Assembly (NCBI GenBank): GCA_964507045.1
Contig: CAZDOO010000010.1
Location: 27,317 to 91,316, forward strand
Length of the DNA stretch: 64,000 bases
DNA from: UBA8199 sp964507045
GTDB taxonomy: Bacteria > Verrucomicrobiota > Verrucomicrobiia > Limisphaerales > UBA8199
Reading direction: 5' to 3'
Part shown: positions 55,320-63,547 of the stretch, piece by piece
Layout of the letters: every line of letters starts with the position of its first letter
Numbering within the stretch: position 1 is the stretch's first letter
The notes under the pieces: generated by a model
Told to the model about the DNA's origin: nothing
The model's input: the letters and a program-made list of their open reading frames with translations, nothing else
The model's database searches: none
Made by a program: the position numbers and the translations under genes

Positions 55320-56510
55320 GTGCAATGGGCGGGTTGGAAAGCCCCCGGCCCTACCTTCGCCCTGTTGCTGCTGGTGATTCTGGGGCTGAGCTTGTGCGCG
55401 CCGCTGGGGGCCAGCCCGGCGGTGGCGGGCACCAACCACGTTGGGGTTTTGCCACGCACCCCGACGGTCGCCGAGGCGCGGCAGATGGTGATCGGCTTCA
55501 TTACCCGGGCGGCCACCGTCAAATGGGTCTGCAAGACGACCATGGATTATTCGAAGGAGAAGGCCTACACGCGGGAGCTGATCTATCAGCCGGGGGTCAC
55601 TTATTACGGCATGCCGTATGTCAGCCATCAGAACGGGGTCGAGTTTTTCGGCACCTTCCTGGATGCCAACCGGGTTTACCAGGGGCCGATTCCGTTCCAG
55701 GATTGCCCGGGCAGCACCTGCGCCAGTTCGCTCAAGGTGGCCTACCGCTACGTTTCGTCCGCCGTGGCCTTCGGCGGCACCCCGAACATCCTGCCCCATG
55801 CCGGCAAGGGCACGGTGCCCGTCGGCGATTACCAGTGGCAGGCGGCCACGCCGGCGGAGCAGACGCTCACCCGGGACATCATCCGGGCCAGCACGACCAA
55901 CGCGATCCTGGAGGCCTACGCCCTGCTGCAACCCGCCGACGCGATCGCCACCCGCCGCCCCGCGCGGGGGGCGATCAACGGCCACGGGCGGATGGTGGCG
56001 GCGGCGCCGGTGGTGGTGCGGACGGTTACCGGCCAGATTGATCCCCAGGCCAGCTCGCTGCAGGTGATTGAACAGACCAGCACCTTCGAGAAGAAGGACG
56101 ATGGTTTCACGACCTGGCGCATTAACAAGGAATACACCTTCGCCGCCTTGCTGGCGCAGGGCTACGTCCCGCTGACGGTGGAGGAGTTCAAGCGGGGCAG
56201 GATGGCTGACGCCAGGATCAAGGTCACCGGCTTGACCTTGCCGGAGAGCCTGGGCGCCAGCCGCCGGCTGACGGGCGAGGTGGCCTCGAACTTCTTCCTG
56301 AGCGAGGTGAACGCGGTCGTGTACGATGCCGCCGGGCGAGTGGTGGCCCAGAGCCAGCAATACCCGGAAGCCAAGAGCTGCCACCTGGCCCAGGCGTCCT
56401 TCGATCACGAACTGACCGGGCTGCCTGCCGGGACTTACCGATTTGTCCTGGCGATTAAGATAGGCTACGGCGATTACGTGGCGGCGGATTACGTTTTCAA
56501 GAAGCTCTGA
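55320..56510 (+). CDS. Secreted protein, possible NlpC/P60-like amidase fold
   Basis: From GTG 55320 a 396-residue exported protein (signal segment 'FALLLLVILGLSLCAPLGA'). I moved the start from ATG 54990 because the first 110 codons of that frame are repeat DNA. The segment 'YYGMPYVSHQ...GSTCASSLKVAYRYVSS' recalls the Cys nucleophile helix of NlpC/P60-like hydrolases, 'GHGRMVAAAPVVVRT' could bring the His, and 'TTWRINKEYTFAALLAQGY' follows a pattern I associate with the same group. The last 100 residues look like a beta-sandwich. No family can be assigned with confidence. Confidence 0.65.
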   Translation: MQWAGWKAPGPTFALLLLVILGLSLCAPLGASPAVAGTNHVGVLPRTPTVAEARQMVIGFITRAATVKWVCKTTMDYSKEKAYTRELIYQPGVTYYGMPYVSHQNGVEFFGTFLDANRVYQGPIPFQDCPGSTCASSLKVAYRYVSSAVAFGGTPNILPHAGKGTVPVGDYQWQAATPAEQTLTRDIIRASTTNAILEAYALLQPADAIATRRPARGAINGHGRMVAAAPVVVRTVTGQIDPQASSLQVIEQTSTFEKKDDGFTTWRINKEYTFAALLAQGYVPLTVEEFKRGRMADARIKVTGLTLPESLGASRRLTGEVASNFFLSEVNAVVYDAAGRVVAQSQQYPEAKSCHLAQASFDHELTGLPAGTYRFVLAIKIGYGDYVAADYVFKKL

Positions 56511-56589
56511 GCTTCGTGCGGTCGCTCCGGCTGGGTCCTGGCCGGAGCGATGGCTGGCGGCTGTTCAGGATCAGGATGGCAGAGCGCTA

Positions 56590-56955
56590 TTGATGAAACG
56601 GCTGGTGTGGGCAGTGGGAGCAGCGGCCTGGCTGACGCCTGGCCCGTCGCTGCCGGCGGCCGAGACCCTCATCGCCCGCGCAGCGTCCAGCACTGGCGGG
56701 CGCGCAAAAAGCGATTTCCTCTCAGTTCAGTTTGAAGCAAGATTCACTCGTGCGATTATTCTTTCACCTTGTGGCAATTGGCGCGGTCACGGCTCTGCCC
56801 ACCCTGGCGGGGCCTGGGAGTTCTATAACATGACGGCGGACCGCACCGAAATGCCTGACCTGGCCGCCCGGCAGCCCGAGAAGGTCAAGGAACTGGCGGC
56901 CCAGTGGGAAGCCTGGGGTAAGCGCGCCAAAGCCAAAGCCGCCCAGGATCATTGA
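56590..56955 (+). pseudogene. Chimeric sulfatase relic joined through repeat DNA
   Basis: A 121-codon frame made of unrelated parts: a signal peptide ('MKRLVWAVGAAAWLTPG'), then the translated 57-bp repeat copy 7, then bases whose own second start and signal peptide (GTG 56750) are in another frame, and finally a typical sulfatase tail ('WEFYNMTADRTEMPDLAA' to 'WGKRAKAKAAQDH'). The entire catalytic part is missing. 56676-56811 is nearly identical to 58444-58576, the 5' region of the glycosidase gene. Best read as a deleted sulfatase gene remade by recombination at the repeat; no function is expected. Confidence 0.8.
56670..56726 (+). repeat. 57-bp family repeat, copy 7
   Basis: Variant with GCGTCCAGCACTGGCGGG in the middle, shared only with copy 8. 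Part of a 136-bp duplication. Confidence 0.88.
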
Positions 56956-56992
56956 ACAGAAGCTCAGCCTCCATCAACCGCTACAACGAACT

Positions 56993-58351
56993 ATGAATCG
57001 TCTCCTCCTCATTCTGGCCAGTGTCGCGCTGGCCGTTTCAGCGCCAGCGGCCACCCGGCCTAATATCCTGCTGATCGTTTCCGATGACCATGGCTATGCG
57101 GACGTTGGTTTTCAAGGGTGTAAAGACATCCCCACGCCGCACCTGGACCGCCTCGCCCACGAGGGCCTTCACTGCACGAGCGGCTATGTCTCCCACCCGT
57201 TCTGCAGCCCGACGCGTGCCGGGCTCATGTCCGGGCGCTACCAGCAGCGGTTTGGGCACGAGAATAACCCGTTTTACGACCCCAACGACCATCGCGAAGG
57301 CTTGCCCATCAGCGAAAAGTTGCTGCCCGCCCATCTGCGCGAGGCGGGCTACATCACCGGCTGGATCGGTAAATGGCACCTGGGCGCCGCCCCGGAGTTT
57401 CGCCCGCTGAATCGCGGGTTCATGGAAACCTTCGGGTTCATTGGCGGCGGGCACCGCTACCAGAACTGGACCACCAACGTTGCTGTGGAGTACCAGGTGC
57501 CCATCGAGCGCAACGGCCAGCCAGTCGAGGTGACCAATCATCTCACGGTCGCGTTCGGCCATGAGGCGGCCGCGTTCATTCAGCGGCACCGTGCCGAGCC
57601 CTGGTTCCTGTACCTGGCTTTCAACGCGCCGCATACGCCCAACGCGCCCACCCCCGAGCGCCTGGCCCGGTTCGCCAGCATCGCCGATCCCAAGCGCCGC
57701 AGCTATGCCGCCCAGGTCAGCCTTCTGGACGATGCCATCGGCGAAGCTCTCCAAGCGCTTCGAACCACCGATCAGGAGCGCCGTACCTTGGTCTTCTTCT
57801 TCAGTGACAACGGTGGGCCGGTGGGCATCAACGGGTCTTTGAACACGCCGCTGCGAGCGGGGAAGGGGAGCGTGTATGAAGGCGGCGTGCGTGTGCCCTT
57901 TGTGGTGCGCTGGCCGGATCGCCTCCCCGCCGGCAAAACCTATGCCCAGCCGGTCAGCTCCCTGGACGTCTTCGCCACCGCCCTGGCCTGTGCCGGTGCC
58001 AGGATGCCGACGGACAAGACCTATGACAGCGTTAACCTCATCCCCTTCCTCGCGGGCGAGCAAACAGGTGCGCCCCACACGCGCCTGATGTGGCGCAGCG
58101 GCCCGCAATGGGCACTGCGCGAAGCCGACGCCAAACTCGTCCGCCACAAGGATCAAAAGGACGAGTTATATGACGTGAGCGCCGACCTCAGCGAGACCAA
58201 GGATGTCGCTGAGAGCCAGGCCAAAACGGGCAAGCGCCTTGCCACCAGCCTCGACGCCTGGGACAAGGAACTGGTCGCGCCCGCCTTCCCCGGCCCTGCC
58301 GCCCACCGCGCGGCCAAAGGCAAGAACAAGAAGAACAAGCAGCCGGATTGA
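56993..58351 (+). CDS. Secreted type I sulfatase
   Basis: A 452-residue sulfatase with signal peptide ('RLLLILASVALAVSAPAA'), metal-binding 'LLIVSDDHGYADVG' (Asp31, Asp32), formylglycine motif 'CSPTRAGLMSG' (Cys71), 'GKWHLGA' and 'FFSDNGG'. It is shorter than the two sulfatases near 40 kb and ends in a Lys-rich tail. It follows the sulfatase relic directly, so the relic may be what is left of a tandem duplicate. Substrate unknown. Confidence 0.93.
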   Translation: MNRLLLILASVALAVSAPAATRPNILLIVSDDHGYADVGFQGCKDIPTPHLDRLAHEGLHCTSGYVSHPFCSPTRAGLMSGRYQQRFGHENNPFYDPNDHREGLPISEKLLPAHLREAGYITGWIGKWHLGAAPEFRPLNRGFMETFGFIGGGHRYQNWTTNVAVEYQVPIERNGQPVEVTNHLTVAFGHEAAAFIQRHRAEPWFLYLAFNAPHTPNAPTPERLARFASIADPKRRSYAAQVSLLDDAIGEALQALRTTDQERRTLVFFFSDNGGPVGINGSLNTPLRAGKGSVYEGGVRVPFVVRWPDRLPAGKTYAQPVSSLDVFATALACAGARMPTDKTYDSVNLIPFLAGEQTGAPHTRLMWRSGPQWALREADAKLVRHKDQKDELYDVSADLSETKDVAESQAKTGKRLATSLDAWDKELVAPAFPGPAAHRAAKGKNKKNKQPD

Positions 58352-58437
58352 TTGCAGGTTTACACTCCGGCGACACGAGTCGCACCGACCCTGGATCGCA
58401 GATCGCTTGTCCAATGCCACCAGGAATCGAGCCTGCG

Positions 58438-58494
58438 TTCACCCGCGCAGCGTCCAGCACTGGCGGGCGCGCAAAAAGCGATTTCCTACCAGTC
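58438..58494 (+). repeat. 57-bp family repeat, copy 8
   Basis: Same variant as copy 7. It ends 21 bases before the GTG of the phosphodiester glycosidase gene. Confidence 0.88.
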
Positions 58495-58515
58495 AGTTTG
58501 AAGTAGGATTCACTC

Positions 58516-60081
58516 GTGCGATTATTCTTTCCCCTTGTGGCAATTGGCGCGGTCACGGCTCTGCCCACCCTGGCGGCGCCCCCTCCGCCGGTCATTAGCC
58601 GGTTGGAGGTCGGCGGCGCCAGCGTGGTGGTGACGGCTAAGAACCTGCATACGGACGCCTATTACACCCTTCTGGCCAGCGACTCACTGAGAAGCGGGCT
58701 GAAGCCGCTGTCTGCGGTGCGGGCCACGGCCGCCGACGCGGCCAATGGCAAGATGTTCAGCGCGTACATCGGCAGTTACGGTTCCGCCTTTGTGGCGATC
58801 AGGGCCGATGACGGCCTCTACTCCGACGGGACAGGCGCCAGCGTCTGGAAGCCGTCCCAGGCGGCCATGTCGTACCGGGAGGGGATGCAATTGGAAAAAG
58901 TGTATGGCTACACGATGACATCCGGGAACACCTACACGCAGCAGGTGTGCGTCTTCAGCATGAAGCCGGACGGTGTGAACTCGAAGCTGGTCACCTGGGC
59001 GATGATGTCGAGCGCCAGTGAATATACGCGCGGATCGATCGCGACCATCGCGAAGAATTACGAGGCCAAGCATCCCGGCTGGATCGTGGTGGGCGGCATC
59101 AACGCCGACCAATACTTCGCGAAGTTCGGGGGCGGCCTGGGGCTGGACGGCTCGGCCTACTTTCAACCGCAGCCCTACTACTCCTATGTGGCCGATTACG
59201 GCAAACGGTTCACGGTTAACCTGCTTGGCACCGCCTTCCAGGTGGTCGGCTTCAAGAATGACGGCTCGGTGAATGGCCTGGTGACTTCCAGCGGCGGCGG
59301 CGGCAGCTATGCGCTCAGCATCGTGGATAGCAATAACCAGGCGTTGGCGACGTATGCGATCGCGGGCATCAACACCTCGCCGGCTGCGGGAAAAGCAACC
59401 GTCTGGACCGCCGTCCACGATACGGCCTCATCCACCACCTGGATTCCGGCCTCGGTTACCACGGCCAACGCGTTGTTTATTGTGGATGGCGAAGTGGCGC
59501 ACCTGTCCAATTCCTCCGGCTATACCTACACGGATGGCACCGCCGGCCGCGATTCGTTCTTCGGCCTCGGGACCATTGCGTCGGTGACCAGCGGTTCGGT
59601 GTCGGTGCCTGCCGGGAGATTCGCCATCGAGACGGCCAATTCCAGCCTCAGCGCGGCGCTGTCCGCGGGGATGCGGGTGCGGGTGGAGCAGCGGTTCGCT
59701 AATGCGGCGATGAACGTGGTGGAATCCGGCAGCGGCTATCATTCCGAGCATATTGTGGCGGGAGTGGAACAGACGGCCCATGCTGCCGACAGCTACAACA
59801 CGATGCATTATTCCCGGTCGTTGTTTGGCATGAAATCGGATGGCACTTACTGCCTGATCACCGCCGACATCAAGAACGGCTACGGCGGGCTCACCTACAC
59901 CGAGTGCAACGCCCTGGCCAAAGCCTACGATCTGCAATACCTGTATCAGGACGACGGCGGCGGCAGCGTGACCGCTATTCTGCGCAATGCCTCGGGCGGT
60001 CTCGACATCGTGAACACCCCGCGCGATGGCTCCGCCCGCTCCGTATGGAGCGGCCTCTTTTTCGTCGTGCGCAGCAAGTAG
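58516..60081 (+). CDS. Secreted phosphodiester glycosidase-like protein (NAGPA/DUF2233 domain)
   Basis: A 521-residue exported protein starting at GTG 58516 with signal peptide ('LFFPLVAIGAVTALPTLA'). The C-terminal two thirds match the NAGPA-type phosphodiester glycosidase fold: 'GWIVVGGINADQYFAKFGG' (about 190-208), 'RSLFGMKSDGTYCLITADI', 'GGLTYTECNALAKAYDLQY' and 'YQDDGGGSVTAILRNASGG' near the end. The human relative removes GlcNAc from phosphodiester-linked mannose; bacterial members act on cell-wall or envelope phosphodiesters. Part of its upstream region and signal peptide is duplicated at 56676-56811. Confidence 0.85.
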   Translation: MRLFFPLVAIGAVTALPTLAAPPPPVISRLEVGGASVVVTAKNLHTDAYYTLLASDSLRSGLKPLSAVRATAADAANGKMFSAYIGSYGSAFVAIRADDGLYSDGTGASVWKPSQAAMSYREGMQLEKVYGYTMTSGNTYTQQVCVFSMKPDGVNSKLVTWAMMSSASEYTRGSIATIAKNYEAKHPGWIVVGGINADQYFAKFGGGLGLDGSAYFQPQPYYSYVADYGKRFTVNLLGTAFQVVGFKNDGSVNGLVTSSGGGGSYALSIVDSNNQALATYAIAGINTSPAAGKATVWTAVHDTASSTTWIPASVTTANALFIVDGEVAHLSNSSGYTYTDGTAGRDSFFGLGTIASVTSGSVSVPAGRFAIETANSSLSAALSAGMRVRVEQRFANAAMNVVESGSGYHSEHIVAGVEQTAHAADSYNTMHYSRSLFGMKSDGTYCLITADIKNGYGGLTYTECNALAKAYDLQYLYQDDGGGSVTAILRNASGGLDIVNTPRDGSARSVWSGLFFVVRSK

Positions 60082-60512
60082 GCCGGGGCCGATTCACCCG
60101 CGCAGCGCTCAGCAAAGGCGGGCGCGCAATAAGCAATTTCTATCAGTTCCTGTCCGCGCGCTTTAACCTCCTGCCGTCATTCGGCGCGGCCGGTCGCGTC
60201 CGATAGGCCGGCCAGAGATGCCCCGTGAATGTGAGGTGGCGCTCGGGTTTCCGGGCCTTGGTCGGTGAGGCAAGGTTGCGGGTGAGCGTGTCCGTAGCCG
60301 TTGTTAACGATGCTGTGTGCGGTGTGATCGCGGGCCGCTGGCTCGGGGAGAAAGACCAATGGCGGGAGGAAAGATCAGCAGTTCGCTGCGCCATCTGCGA
60401 CAACAGTGAGGTGACCCTTGCCCAGAGCCGCGGCTTTGCGCTTGAGTCGCCACCGGCTCGTATTGGTGGTCCGTGCTCGGGTTATGCCTGACCACCTCGA
60501 AGCGGCGACCCA
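60082..60512. other. 431-base convergent intergenic region
   Basis: Copy 9 of the 57-bp repeat lies at 60094-60148, starting 12 bases after the glycosidase stop. The remaining 360 bases between two convergent genes show no gene, clear terminator or other repeat that I could recognise. Confidence 0.6.
60094..60148 (+). repeat. 57-bp family repeat, copy 9
   Basis: CGCGCAGCGCTCAGCAAAGG, then GGGCGCGCAATAAGCAATT, then TCTATCAGTT. The only copy that is not followed by a plus-strand gene. Confidence 0.88.
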
Positions 60513-61709
60513 TCAACAACGGCGCAGCCGCTGGAGCGTCTCCAGGCAAGCGCGTGAGCCGTGGTAAGGGCCCTTCCATTCGCTGACTTTGGGCAGGTCC
60601 GGGTCGGGGCGCCCGTCTTCGTTGATGCGCCAGAACCATTCGCCGTGGACGCGGTCCGCGAGATGGTCCTCGATGTAGTGCCAGACGCGCCGGGCCGCTT
60701 CGAGGTACTTCGCATCGCCGGAGATCTGGCAGGCGTTGAGGAAGCCGATAACCGCCTCAGCCTGGGGCCAGCATTCTTTGCGCCGGTCAATCACTTGGCC
60801 GGCCTTGCCTTCGTAGCAAAGGCCGCCGTCGTCATCGAGGCCCTCCTGGTACGCCACCTCGGCCATCCGGACGGCAATCTGGCGCGCCTGCTGGAGTAAC
60901 GCGTCGTCGCCCAGCACCTCGGCGGCTTCGCACCACAGCCAGCTTGCCTCGATGTCGTGACCGAAGGTGTAAGTGTCCGAGCGCACGCGCCATTGCTCGT
61001 CAAAGAAGTGATGCAGGTGGCCGGTGTGCGGATCGAGGATGTGCTGCTCGAAGAGCGCGGCAACCTCGCGCAGGCGTTGGACCACGCGCGAGTCCTTTTC
61101 CGCCCGGTAAAGGTTGGTGAAGCCTTCGAGCACGTGCAGATGGTTGTTCATGGACTTCTTCTCGTTCAGGTCCTTGTCGCTCAGACGGCTGTCGGCGGCC
61201 TCCGACCAGTCGCGGCGGCGGACTTCCCAGTAACCACCCTGCCGGGCATCCCGCGCGTGGCGCTCGAGCAGGTCGAATAGCTCGACCGCCCGCTTCAAAG
61301 CGGACGGCGCGCCGAAGGCAAGGTGGTATTCAGCCAGGGCGTAAATGTAGAAGGCCTGGCCGTAGGTCTTCTTCGAGGCGTCCAACACCCGCCCATCCCC
61401 GTCCAGGCGCCAGAATGCGCCGCCGTATTGCGGGTCCCAGAACCGGTTCATGACGACGTCAAAAGCCCGGTCGGCCATTTGGCGGTAGAGCGGATCAGGC
61501 TGGAAGCGGTGGACGGCGGAAAAGGTCCAAAGGATGCGGCTGTTGACAATAAGCCCTTTGGGTTGTGAGCGGTCCACCTGGAGGTCGTTCGACATCCAGG
61601 CCAGCCAGCCGCCTTGCTCGTGATCCAGGGCGGGCCCGGTCCAGAACGGCAGGATATGGCCGAAGAGCTGATCGCGGGCGGCGCGGGCGATTTGATCCAG
61701 GGAGGTCAT
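60513..61709 (-). CDS. AGE-family epimerase, probable cellobiose/mannobiose 2-epimerase
   Basis: A 398-residue (alpha/alpha)6-barrel enzyme that flips the C2 of the reducing sugar in beta-1,4-disaccharides. Diagnostic segments: 'NSRILWTFSAVHR', 'SMNNHLHVLEGFTNLYR', 'TYTFGHDIEASWLWCEAAE', 'ECWPQAEAVIGF' and 'WKGPYHGSRACLE', with the catalytic His residues within. No signal peptide, so cytoplasmic. Its ATG overlaps the stop of the mannanase gene (ATGA at 61706-61709). In the known mannan route it turns mannobiose into mannosyl-glucose, the substrate of the GH130 phosphorylase encoded at 38237. Confidence 0.92.
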   Translation of the reverse strand: MTSLDQIARAARDQLFGHILPFWTGPALDHEQGGWLAWMSNDLQVDRSQPKGLIVNSRILWTFSAVHRFQPDPLYRQMADRAFDVVMNRFWDPQYGGAFWRLDGDGRVLDASKKTYGQAFYIYALAEYHLAFGAPSALKRAVELFDLLERHARDARQGGYWEVRRRDWSEAADSRLSDKDLNEKKSMNNHLHVLEGFTNLYRAEKDSRVVQRLREVAALFEQHILDPHTGHLHHFFDEQWRVRSDTYTFGHDIEASWLWCEAAEVLGDDALLQQARQIAVRMAEVAYQEGLDDDGGLCYEGKAGQVIDRRKECWPQAEAVIGFLNACQISGDAKYLEAARRVWHYIEDHLADRVHGEWFWRINEDGRPDPDLPKVSEWKGPYHGSRACLETLQRLRRC

Positions 61710-63547
61710 TGGTCAGGGGCGGCGAGTCGCGCGCCGGGGATGGGCCGTTGCTCGACGCCGTTGGGCAGCCGCCAGCGGACGCAGAACTGTGTGGCGCCGG
61801 TATCCGGCTGTTGGAGCGCTTCGAGGTAGTAACGCTGGCCGGCGACCAGGGCAATGGGTGCTGATGGGACTTCGTGGGTGTGCGGCCATTTGACGTACGG
61901 GGTCTGGTTGGTGACAGCGACGATTCTCATCCTTCCCGCCCTGGTCTGATTGGTGCTGAGCCAGAGCTCGGAAGCGACTTCACTGGCGACCCAGAACACA
62001 TAGGGACCTGTGAGCGGGGGCAGGAGCAAGCCGCGAAAGCGGGCGCTGAAGTTGGTGGTGGTGCCGACCGGAACTTCGAAAGCCTTGCCCAGAATCTCCC
62101 GGCCGGCGGGCGGTTCGGCCAAGTTGGCCAGTTCCGGGATGCTCCTCGTGGGCCGGCCAATCCACCACTCCCGCAGGATGCCTGTTCCCGGCCCGACACT
62201 AAACGCCGGGCTGGCAGCTCCGGCCAGGCCGCTCGCGGAGGCGGTGAGTGTGTAACCGCTGCCGGGCTGGGTGATTCTCAGGTCGGCAAAGCTAGCAAGG
62301 CCATTGACTGTGGAGGCAATCAGTGTCCCGTCCAGCTTGGCCTGATCGGCCCGAGAGCCCAGCGCCAGCGTGACCTCATACTTGCCGGTGCGAACCGTTC
62401 GTCCCTCCGCATCCTGAACCGCCACGGTCACCGGCTGCCGGCCCGGACTGCCGATCGCCAAGTCGCCCGGTGGTGCGGGGAATCCCAGCTTGACCGCTTT
62501 GCCACTGGCCTTGAACGGGTAGCTTCTGAGGTTTGGGAGATCACCGAGGTTCAGGACGTGGGCGTGGTGATAGGCTTTGATGAGCTGTTCGCTGGAGTTG
62601 CGATCGGTGAGCGTGCTGCCGGCCCAGGTGACGAAGAAAAGCCAGCCCGCCTGTTCGCTCACCAGTTGATCGGGGTCGGGGATCGGGCCGTTTTCGGAGA
62701 GAGCCACCAGCTTGTTGTTATGCCCAAAGGCAACCAACTCATCGAAGACATCCTTCGCCGGTCCGTGGTTGCCGTCCATGGGATAGTGGTCTTGGCCGAT
62801 GATGTCCACGTATTCGTCGCCGGGATACCAATCGGCGAGGTCGGTCGAGGCGCCGGGTGAGAAGACCCATATCAGGTTGTTGAGATTGTGTCGGATGGTG
62901 AAGCGGTCGAACATCAGCCGCCAGAGCTTCCGGAACGGCTCCGGGCCATATGCACCCCACCAGAACCAGCGTCCGTTGGCTTCGTGGAGCGGCCGCCATA
63001 GTACCGGCACCCGCGCCTCCTGCAGCAGCTTCAACTCGGCGGCAACGGCGTCCAGATCGCGCAGAAGCGCCGCGTGTTCCTCCGTGTCGTCGGTGAGCGC
63101 GCGCTGCAAATCAAATTGGGTGTCCTTGGTATAGATCACCCTTTCGCCTAGCGGCGCAGCCCAGTGCCAGCACAGCGTAACGATGCCATGCCGGTTGACA
63201 TACCAGTCAATCGCGTGCTCCGCGGCTGCATGACGCCACTTTCGCCGGCGAGAGCCTTCCGTGCGGGTGGCACCCGCCAGGTCGAGCCCCAGCACCGCGG
63301 GCAACCTGCCGGTGGTGTTAGTGATGTGGGTCAGTTCAAGACCCAGCGCATTGGTCCCGCGCCCGCTCTCTTGCTGTCCGGAAAGAATGTGTTTCCCGTA
63401 GATGTCCGCGAAGTAGGCCAGGAGCGACCGAACTTCGGGCGACGCGTTTGGCGTTACCGGTGTGTCAACACCATCGGCTGCCGGGGCGGCGATAAGCGCC
63501 AGCGCCAGCGGAAGGAATCCCAGTTTCAAGATACGTAAGTCCATCAT
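61706..63547 (-). CDS. GH26 beta-mannanase with C-terminal PA14-like domain
   Basis: A 613-residue secreted endo-beta-1,4-mannanase. ATG 63547 was chosen because it precedes the signal peptide ('RILKLGFLPLALALIAAPAA'). The GH26 barrel shows the acid/base in 'WRPLHEANGRWFWWG' (Glu189) and the nucleophile in 'LVALSENGPIP' (Glu285). After about residue 360 comes an invasin/Ig-like region ('PVTVAVQDAEGRTVRTG') and then a PA14-like domain ('REWWIGRPTRSIPELANL' and 'GPYVFWVASEVASELWLS'), often carbohydrate-binding. Extracellular mannan cleavage yields mannobiose for the epimerase coupled to it. Confidence 0.93.
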   Translation of the reverse strand: MMDLRILKLGFLPLALALIAAPAADGVDTPVTPNASPEVRSLLAYFADIYGKHILSGQQESGRGTNALGLELTHITNTTGRLPAVLGLDLAGATRTEGSRRRKWRHAAAEHAIDWYVNRHGIVTLCWHWAAPLGERVIYTKDTQFDLQRALTDDTEEHAALLRDLDAVAAELKLLQEARVPVLWRPLHEANGRWFWWGAYGPEPFRKLWRLMFDRFTIRHNLNNLIWVFSPGASTDLADWYPGDEYVDIIGQDHYPMDGNHGPAKDVFDELVAFGHNNKLVALSENGPIPDPDQLVSEQAGWLFFVTWAGSTLTDRNSSEQLIKAYHHAHVLNLGDLPNLRSYPFKASGKAVKLGFPAPPGDLAIGSPGRQPVTVAVQDAEGRTVRTGKYEVTLALGSRADQAKLDGTLIASTVNGLASFADLRITQPGSGYTLTASASGLAGAASPAFSVGPGTGILREWWIGRPTRSIPELANLAEPPAGREILGKAFEVPVGTTTNFSARFRGLLLPPLTGPYVFWVASEVASELWLSTNQTRAGRMRIVAVTNQTPYVKWPHTHEVPSAPIALVAGQRYYLEALQQPDTGATQFCVRWRLPNGVEQRPIPGARLAAPDQ

